Shown here: positions 58,537 through 64,000 of the stretch, one piece after another | How positions within the stretch are numbered: the first letter of the stretch is position 1 | How the letters are laid out: each line of letters opens with the position of its first letter | Assembly (NCBI GenBank): GCA_024234075.1 | Contig: JACKOV010000005.1 | Coordinates: 186,001 to 250,000 of the forward strand | Length of the DNA: 64,000 nt | Source: Nevskiaceae bacterium | Lineage (GTDB): Bacteria; Pseudomonadota; Gammaproteobacteria; Steroidobacterales; Steroidobacteraceae | Direction: 5' to 3' | Made by a program: the position numbers and the translations under genes | Notes under the pieces: model-generated | The model's input: the letters and a program-made list of their open reading frames with translations, nothing else | What the model was told of the DNA's origin: nothing | The model's database searches: none

Positions 58537-60605
58537 GAATACTCGATCTCGAGGAATGCGCTGCGCGCCCTTCCCGGGAAGTAACGCCAGTTGCCCTGGG
58601 CGAAATCGGCGCGATCGGCATAGGCGCGATCGGTGAGATTGGTGACCCGCAGCGTCGTACGCAGCTGCGGCAGCGGCGACCAGGCGATGCGCAAATTGGC
58701 CAGCGTATGCCCCGGATAGCGGGCCCGGTTGGCGGCATCGGCGTAGTACGGGCCGACATGCTGCAGTTCGAGTTCGCCGCTCCAGCGCTGCGTGGTGTGC
58801 CAGCCGAGTGCGGCCCGGTGCAGCTGGCGCGGGGCCGTGTCGACGTCGTGGCCGCGGACGATGGTCTCGCCGCCTTCGATGCTGCGGCTGAAATCGTAGC
58901 GATGCCGGGCGAGGGTACCGGCCGCGGAAAACTGCCAGTCCGGCGCCAGCCACAGTCGATATTCGTATTCCAGCCCGCGATGGGTGGTGCGGCCGTTGCT
59001 GACGTTGAACGCATCGGCGTCGCGCAGGATCAGGTTCGACTTGGTCATCGCATAGGCCGCCAGCGACCAGGCCTGTCTTTCGGTCTCGTGGCGCCAGCCG
59101 AGCTCGAGGCTGTCGAGCTTCTCCGAATCCAGCTCGGCGACCCGCTGCTGTCGTTGCAGACGGTAGAGTTCGGTGGCCTCGGGCGGGCGAAAGCCGCGCG
59201 ATGCGGCGAAATACAGGCGATCGGCGGCGGAGGCGGCCCAGGTCAGGGACAGTCGCGGCGTGAGGTTCGAGAATTCGTCGCGACGATCGGCCGGGCGCGC
59301 GTACAGGCAGCCGCCGAAGCCGCAGGGCGTGCCGTCCTCGGCGGTACTGCCGTCCCGCATGCGGTTGTCGTAGTCGTAGCGGGTCAGGTCGGCGCGCAGC
59401 GAAGCGCCGGCCCTGAGCCGCGCCGTGAGCGCCCAGTCTAGTGCGGCGAAGACGGCTGCAGTCGCGCCATCGATCTGGTAGTCGTAGTGGCGGCCGGCGG
59501 GCCGGATCGCGCGGGCCGCGGCGCTGCCTTCGAGCGTCGGCCCGTCCTGCTGTTCCACCAGCCAGGAGTCGGCCAGCTCGAGATCGAGCCCGACCCGCCA
59601 CAGGGTGCCGTTGCTGCTCCCCCAGGGACGGGCCAGCAGCGCACTGAACGCGAGACTGTCCTGGCCGTTGCGCTCCAGCGGCTTGCCGAGCAGGAAGTGC
59701 TGCAGGAACTGCATCCGCGAGCGGCGCAGCATCAGTCGCAGGTCGGTCGTGCAGCGCTCGCAGTCGCTGTCGGCGCTCCAGCTGGCCGAGGCCCGCGTGC
59801 TCCAGGCGTCGCGAAAGGCCTCGGGGTTCGGGTTGCTGCGCGCCAGTTGCGGATCGCGATAGGCATCGAGGCCGCGCACGAAGCCCGCGGTTTCCTGGTT
59901 CAGAACCGTGCCGGCAAAGCGCAGGCGCAGCTCGCCGTCGCGCCAGCGTTGCTGATACAGCAGGTTCAGCTTGCCGTCGTCGACCGGGGCGTCGGCGCGA
60001 TATCCGCCGTCGTGCGTGAAACTGCCCCAGGCACCGAAGCCGGAACCGGCGGCGGTGACATGCGAGCCGCCCAATTGCAGTCGGCGAAAGCCATGCGAGC
60101 CGGTCTCCAGCGCGATCCGGGTCGGTTCGAGTTCGGCGATCGAGGGGCTGATCACGTTGATGACGGCATGCACGGCGTTGGCGCCGTACAGTGCCGTACC
60201 GGGCCCGCGGATCACTTCCATGGCCGCCGCCTGGCCGGTATTGAGCTCGAACAGTTCGTTGACGTTGCAGAAGCCGACCGGCCGCAGCGGCAGACCGTCT
60301 TCCAGCAACAGGAAAGCCCCGCAGGCACCCGGGCCCGAGAGCACCGGCGAGCGGATCGCGGTCAGGCTTTCCTGGCCGCTGCCACGCTGGATCATCACGC
60401 CGGCGACTCGATTCAGCGCCTCGGCGGCGTGCGTGGCGCCGAGCAGACGGATGTCCTCCACTTCGAGGCGCGAAATGCTGGCCGGCACCTCGAGCCGCGA
60501 TTCGCTGTGCTTCGATGCCGTGACCACGACCTCGGCCGGCGTGGCCGGGGCGGACGTCGTCGCCAGCGCGCCGACCAGAAACAGAGCCCATCCTCCGCTG
60601 TGCAT
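58521..60605 (-). CDS. TonB-dependent receptor, cobalamin/siderophore-like
   Basis: Outer-membrane receptor of 694 residues. A short signal peptide ends near TSAPATPA, the TonB box AEVVVTASKHSESRLEVPAS is directly behind it, and the plug shows EVIRGPGTALYGANAVHAVINVISP. The barrel closes with YFPGRARSAFLEIEYSWHRH. Two Cys pairs (ACGAF/GFCNV in the plug, and CERCTT plus the CGFGGC loop) could form disulfides. The C-terminal residue is His rather than Phe, a mild departure from the usual assembly signal. The ligand is unknown. It overlaps the histidine kinase gene downstream. Confidence 0.88.
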   Translation of the reverse strand: MHSGGWALFLVGALATTSAPATPAEVVVTASKHSESRLEVPASISRLEVEDIRLLGATHAAEALNRVAGVMIQRGSGQESLTAIRSPVLSGPGACGAFLLLEDGLPLRPVGFCNVNELFELNTGQAAAMEVIRGPGTALYGANAVHAVINVISPSIAELEPTRIALETGSHGFRRLQLGGSHVTAAGSGFGAWGSFTHDGGYRADAPVDDGKLNLLYQQRWRDGELRLRFAGTVLNQETAGFVRGLDAYRDPQLARSNPNPEAFRDAWSTRASASWSADSDCERCTTDLRLMLRRSRMQFLQHFLLGKPLERNGQDSLAFSALLARPWGSSNGTLWRVGLDLELADSWLVEQQDGPTLEGSAAARAIRPAGRHYDYQIDGATAAVFAALDWALTARLRAGASLRADLTRYDYDNRMRDGSTAEDGTPCGFGGCLYARPADRRDEFSNLTPRLSLTWAASAADRLYFAASRGFRPPEATELYRLQRQQRVAELDSEKLDSLELGWRHETERQAWSLAAYAMTKSNLILRDADAFNVSNGRTTHRGLEYEYRLWLAPDWQFSAAGTLARHRYDFSRSIEGGETIVRGHDVDTAPRQLHRAALGWHTTQRWSGELELQHVGPYYADAANRARYPGHTLANLRIAWSPLPQLRTTLRVTNLTDRAYADRADFAQGNWRYFPGRARSAFLEIEYSWHRH

Positions 60606-60714
60606 GCCGGGATTATCCCGCATCCGCCCGGGTCGGTTGCGACCGATTCCCCGGGGCCGTGCATCGCGGACGGTCGCGCGTACGGCTGTTATCCTTGAGC
60701 GCGTGCACTCGTGG

Positions 60715-62979
60715 ATGCCGTCGATGTTCCGCTCCCTGCTGCTCTGTCTCGCCGCGATCTTCGCCAGCGTCGCCGTGTCTGCGCCCGTCGTGCTGGCAGC
60801 CGATCGGCTGGAGCCGTCGACGGAGGGCGGCAGTGCGTCCAGGCTGCGGATCGGTCTGGTCCTGTCGGGTGGCGGCGCGCGCGGCATGGCCCATATCGGC
60901 GTGCTGAAAGTGCTCGAGGAGCTGAACGTGCCAATCGATGCGATTGCCGGCACCAGCATGGGCGCCATGGTGGGCGGGCTGTATGCCAGCGGTTTGTCGG
61001 CCGGCGAGATCGAGGCGGCGCTGACCATGGGCACTCTGCAGGACGCGTTTCGCGATCGACCCGCGCGGTCCGACCTGACGTTTCGCCGCAAGTCCGAAGA
61101 TCAGAACTTTCTGGTCCGTTTTCCGCTCGGCTTGAAAGGCGGCGATTTCCGCCTGCCCAAGGGACTGGTCACCGGCCAGAAACTCAGCCAGACCCTGCGC
61201 CGGCTCACTCTGCCGGTCGCGGCGGCCCGCAGTTTCGACGATCTGCCGACCCGCTTTCGGGCGGTGGCCACCGACCTAGAGAGCGGCGAGGCCGTGGTGC
61301 TCGGCGATGGCGATCTGGTTACGGCGATGCGCGCCAGCCTGTCGGTTCCCGGGGTGTTCGTGCCGGTCGAGATGAACGGCCGGCTGCTGGTCGACGGTGG
61401 ACTGGCCGACAACCTGCCGGTCAGCGTGGCGCGTGCGATGGGCGTCGATCGGCTGATCGTCGTCGATGTCGGTTTCCCGTTGCAGACGCGCGAGCGGCTG
61501 GATTCGGTCGGCAAGATCTCCAACCAGATGCTGGCAATCCTGATCCGGCGCGGCAGTAACGCCCAGCGCGACATGCTCGAGCCCGACGATCTGCTGCTCG
61601 ATCCGCAGCTCGGCGACGCGTCGTCGTTCGACCTCAGCCGGATCGCGCGGTCGATCGAACTCGGCGAACAGGCTGCCCGGGCCAGCGGCGAGCGGCTGGC
61701 GTCGCTGGCGCTGCCGCCGGCTGCCTACCGCGCCTATCTCGCCGCGCGCGAGTCGGCCCGGCAGGGTGTTCCGCAGATCGATTATCTGCACGTCGCCGAA
61801 GGCGAACAGCGCTACGGCAGATCGCTGAACGCCTTGTTCGGGCCGCTGGTGGGCCGTGCGCCCGATGGCGAGGAACTCGGGCAGCGGGTGATCGCGCTCT
61901 ATGGCCAGGGCAACCTGGAGACGCTCGACTACGGATTCGAGCAGCGAGACGGCCGCTACGGCCTGCTGCTCGCGGCGCGCCGCAATTCCTGGGGGCCGAA
62001 CTACGTACGTTTCGGCTTGAATCTGCAGGACGATTTCGCCGGCAATTCCAGTTACAACGCCGCCGCACGCTTCGTGCTGTCGGAGATCACGGCGCGCGGC
62101 GGGGAATGGGTCTGGGATCTGCAGATCGGTGAATCGCCGCGGCTGGCGACCGAGGTTTTCCTGCCGTTCGACTACTCGCGTCGCTGGTTCGTGATGCCGC
62201 TGGCGCGGGTCGAAGCCCGCAACGTGCCGCTGCTCGACGGCCAGCGGCGGTTGGCGGAATTCCGCGTGCGCAGTGTCGAGTCCGGTGTCGATCTGGGGCG
62301 TGAGCTGGGCAACTGGGGTGAGTTGCGCGCGGGCGTGCGGCGGCAGACCGGGCACTCGCGGGTGCGCGTCGGCGACCCGGAACTGCCGGTGGGGGATTTC
62401 GATTCGCGCAGCTATTTCGCACGGTTTTCCTACGACAAGCTCGACGACGTGAATTTCCCGCGCAAGGGCCAATCCTTCTCGATGGAGTGGCGTGGCGAGC
62501 GCACCGGCCTCGGTTCGGGGCGTTCCGCCGACCTGTTGACTGCGGATTGGCTGGTAGCTCGCTCGCGGGGGCGCAATACGGCGGTGTTCTGGGCCTCCGG
62601 TGGCGCCAACCTCGATTCGGCCGACGGCGTTGCCGCGGCTGACGTGCGTACCCGCTTTACCCTCGGCGGATTCCTGAATCTCTCGGGGATCGCGCCGGAC
62701 TCGATTTCCGGCAACGATTTCGCGATTGCGCGGCTGCTCTACTATCGCCAGATCGGCAGCGGCGGCGAAGGCTTCCTGAACGTCCCGGCCTATCTCGGGA
62801 TGTCCTACGAGGTCGGCAATGTCTGGGAGTCGCGCAGCGACGCGAGCTTCTCGGGCGCGCGCCACAATGGCAGCCTGTTCCTCGGGCTCGATACGCTGCT
62901 CGGGCCGCTCTATCTCGGTGCCGGCATCGGTGAACAGGGCGACGACGCCTTGTATCTGTTTCTGGGCCGCACGTTCTGA
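60715..62979 (+). CDS. Patatin-like phospholipase with POTRA and outer-membrane barrel (PlpD-like, type Vd)
   Basis: 754 residues. Signal peptide (about 1-28), then a patatin domain with oxyanion loop GLVLSGGGARGMAHIGVLKVLEEL, nucleophile Ser81 in GTSMGAMVGGLYASG and Asp227 in LVDGGLADNLPV. A POTRA-like linker (about 370-430) and a 16-strand BamA-type barrel ending YLFLGRTF follow. This is the order of PlpD/FplA autotransporters, which place a class A1 lipase at the surface. The start is uncertain: ATG 60715, ATG 60724 or GTG 60703. It is divergent from the TonB receptor gene, 109 bp apart. Confidence 0.9.
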   Translation: MPSMFRSLLLCLAAIFASVAVSAPVVLAADRLEPSTEGGSASRLRIGLVLSGGGARGMAHIGVLKVLEELNVPIDAIAGTSMGAMVGGLYASGLSAGEIEAALTMGTLQDAFRDRPARSDLTFRRKSEDQNFLVRFPLGLKGGDFRLPKGLVTGQKLSQTLRRLTLPVAAARSFDDLPTRFRAVATDLESGEAVVLGDGDLVTAMRASLSVPGVFVPVEMNGRLLVDGGLADNLPVSVARAMGVDRLIVVDVGFPLQTRERLDSVGKISNQMLAILIRRGSNAQRDMLEPDDLLLDPQLGDASSFDLSRIARSIELGEQAARASGERLASLALPPAAYRAYLAARESARQGVPQIDYLHVAEGEQRYGRSLNALFGPLVGRAPDGEELGQRVIALYGQGNLETLDYGFEQRDGRYGLLLAARRNSWGPNYVRFGLNLQDDFAGNSSYNAAARFVLSEITARGGEWVWDLQIGESPRLATEVFLPFDYSRRWFVMPLARVEARNVPLLDGQRRLAEFRVRSVESGVDLGRELGNWGELRAGVRRQTGHSRVRVGDPELPVGDFDSRSYFARFSYDKLDDVNFPRKGQSFSMEWRGERTGLGSGRSADLLTADWLVARSRGRNTAVFWASGGANLDSADGVAAADVRTRFTLGGFLNLSGIAPDSISGNDFAIARLLYYRQIGSGGEGFLNVPAYLGMSYEVGNVWESRSDASFSGARHNGSLFLGLDTLLGPLYLGAGIGEQGDDALYLFLGRTF

Positions 62980-63014
62980 GGAGCGACGGCACGTGCCCTG
63001 CGGTGCGCCGGATC

Positions 63015-63281
63015 TCAGCGGCTGAGACGATCCCCGAGTTTCTCGACCTTTTCGAACAGCAGCGACGGGCGATCGCCGGGCCGGGAATACTCGTGCTTGC
63101 GGCTCATTTCGAGCAAGGCCGCATCGCGCGCCACGAGGGTTTCGTACCAGTGGGTACGGCTCCAGTCGGGACCGAGCAGTTTGCGGAACGGATCATCCGG
63201 GCGCAGCGCGATGCGTACGCCGAACGGGCGGGGCAAGCCGGAGTCGAGTTGCCGCAGGTTATGTTCGTGACATTGAGGCAT
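63015..63281 (-). CDS. Small conserved hypothetical protein
   Basis: 88 residues, soluble, rich in charged and aromatic residues (MPQCHEHNLRQLDSGLPRPFGVRIALRP, then SRTHWYETLVARDAALLEMSRKHEYSRPGDRP). I recognise no domain of known function. The compact coding pattern, a start preceded by spaced purines and conserved-looking motifs (HWYET, KHEYSRPGD) suggest a genuine gene. It is on the same strand as the kinase-fold gene, 56 bp downstream of it, so they are probably co-transcribed. Confidence 0.6.
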   Translation of the reverse strand: MPQCHEHNLRQLDSGLPRPFGVRIALRPDDPFRKLLGPDWSRTHWYETLVARDAALLEMSRKHEYSRPGDRPSLLFEKVEKLGDRLSR

Positions 63282-63337
63282 GTTCGAAGGTTAAGGAGCG
63301 GCGACCGGCGAGACAAGGCCCCGGATGCCGCACCGGG

Positions 63338-63982
63338 TCAGAGTTGCCGATCGCCGGCGCCTTCGCGATCGCGCCAGCCGAGCAGCTGCCGGGTGACTAA
63401 CACATAGAGGCGCTTGCCGCTGGCCCGCCAGAGCCGTGCCAGTATCGAGGGCGTAGCGAGCATTCGTCGCTGGCGTGCGGTCAGCCGCTCGGGCAGGTAA
63501 TTGCGTTTGTGTTTCAGCAGGTGGCGCAGATCGTCGTGTGCCAGCAGACGGAACAGCCGGCCGCGGCGCGGTGCGAGCGTCGCGAGCTGGAAATCGACCA
63601 GCGCGGGAAGGCCCGCTGGCGTGACCAGCCAGTTGGGCTCCTTCGCCAGGTCGTTGTGCGCGATCTGGCGGACATGCAGGCGCCGCACCAGGTGCAGGGC
63701 CTCGCGAAAATACCGGGCATCGCGAGGTTGAGCGTGCTGCATCGGCTGGCCGTCGATCCACTGGCGGACGATGCGTCCGCGGCCCGCTTCGAGCACCCGC
63801 GGCACCGCGTCGAGGTCGGTGGCGCGGCGCAGGGCCGCGACTTCGCGACGGGCGAGATGCCGCGCCAGCCAGGCCAGCCACCAGCGTGCCGTCGTGGTGT
63901 CGCGGACGACCTGCCAGCTACCCTCGGGGGTTGCTTCGACGGTCACCGTGCCGAACAGATCCTGTTTGAGCAGCCGCGACAT
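63338..63982 (-). CDS. Kinase-fold protein (RIO/InaA-like small Ser/Thr or sugar kinase)
   Basis: 214 residues with a compact protein-kinase-like core: VVRDTTTARWWLAWLARHLARREVAALRRA (putative Lys/Glu helix), the catalytic loop IAHNDLAKEPNWLVT (HND in place of HRD) and the metal loop LVDFQLATLA (DFQ in place of DFG). Similar small proteins in gammaproteobacteria are annotated as Ser/Thr kinases or lipopolysaccharide core kinases. The Arg-rich C-terminus (HLLKHKRNYLPERLTARQRRML) may bind membrane or nucleic acid. The substrate is not inferable. The start at ATG 63982 is near the window end, so upstream context is unseen. Confidence 0.7.
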   Translation of the reverse strand: MSRLLKQDLFGTVTVEATPEGSWQVVRDTTTARWWLAWLARHLARREVAALRRATDLDAVPRVLEAGRGRIVRQWIDGQPMQHAQPRDARYFREALHLVRRLHVRQIAHNDLAKEPNWLVTPAGLPALVDFQLATLAPRRGRLFRLLAHDDLRHLLKHKRNYLPERLTARQRRMLATPSILARLWRASGKRLYVLVTRQLLGWRDREGAGDRQL

Positions 63983-64000
63983 CCGCGTGCTCAGGGCAAC

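Overview
The window comes from a GC-rich Gammaproteobacterium. The evidence is the fused RlmKL rRNA methyltransferase, a TorF-type outer-membrane protein, TonB receptors, a PlpD-like patatin/barrel protein and a spu/puu/pot polyamine locus laid out much as in Pseudomonas. The genus cannot be told from the sequence; lineages near Xanthomonadales, Nevskiales or Steroidobacterales are only a guess. I saw no tRNA, rRNA or CRISPR array.

Left flank (1-12879): a partial TRAP binding protein, an OmpA-type protein and a TorF-type porin converging on a strong hairpin, a PuuC-like aldehyde dehydrogenase, a DnaQ-type exonuclease coupled to rlmKL, a two-gene RND efflux system, and a long-chain-type acyl-CoA dehydrogenase.

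Accessory island (12880-40764): an intact IS5-family element at the left edge and an internally deleted IS4-family element at the right edge, each flanked by CTAG. IS701-family and helicase/nuclease debris lies just inside the left edge. Between them is a catabolic cluster of about 25 kb: three CocE/NonD-type hydrolases, a group D flavin monooxygenase and a flavin reductase carrying an IclR-like domain, an MhpA-like hydroxylase, a single-domain VOC dioxygenase-like protein, a fumarylacetoacetase-family enzyme, an AMP-forming acyl-CoA ligase, several SnoaL/EthD/Dabb/cupin small proteins, an MFS transporter, a TonB receptor and three regulators (two TetR, one GntR). Together they look like uptake, ester cleavage, ring hydroxylation, ring or C-C cleavage and CoA activation of an unidentified aromatic or polyketide-like ester. 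The outer CTAG copies double as the TAG stop codons of the two convergent flanking genes. Removing the island rebuilds a convergent pair overlapping by CTAG, an arrangement seen at two other places in the window.

Right flank (40765-64000): puuB and puuA are divergent from a spuA(puuD)-spuB-spuC-potFGHI-ppgK run, which covers polyamine import, gamma-glutamylation, oxidation or transamination, and hydrolysis. Next come a glutamine-transaminase/omega-amidase/PLP-lyase run, an HDOD-like protein and agmatine deiminase. A soluble PAS histidine kinase overlaps a TonB receptor gene. A PlpD-like patatin, a small conserved protein and a kinase-fold protein end the window.

The clearest regulatory signal is a 35-bp promoter/operator block present twice in the island (28316-28350 and 31655-31689), in front of the TonB receptor gene and of the SnoaL/hydroxylase operon. 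It predicts one regulon under the adjacent TetR protein.
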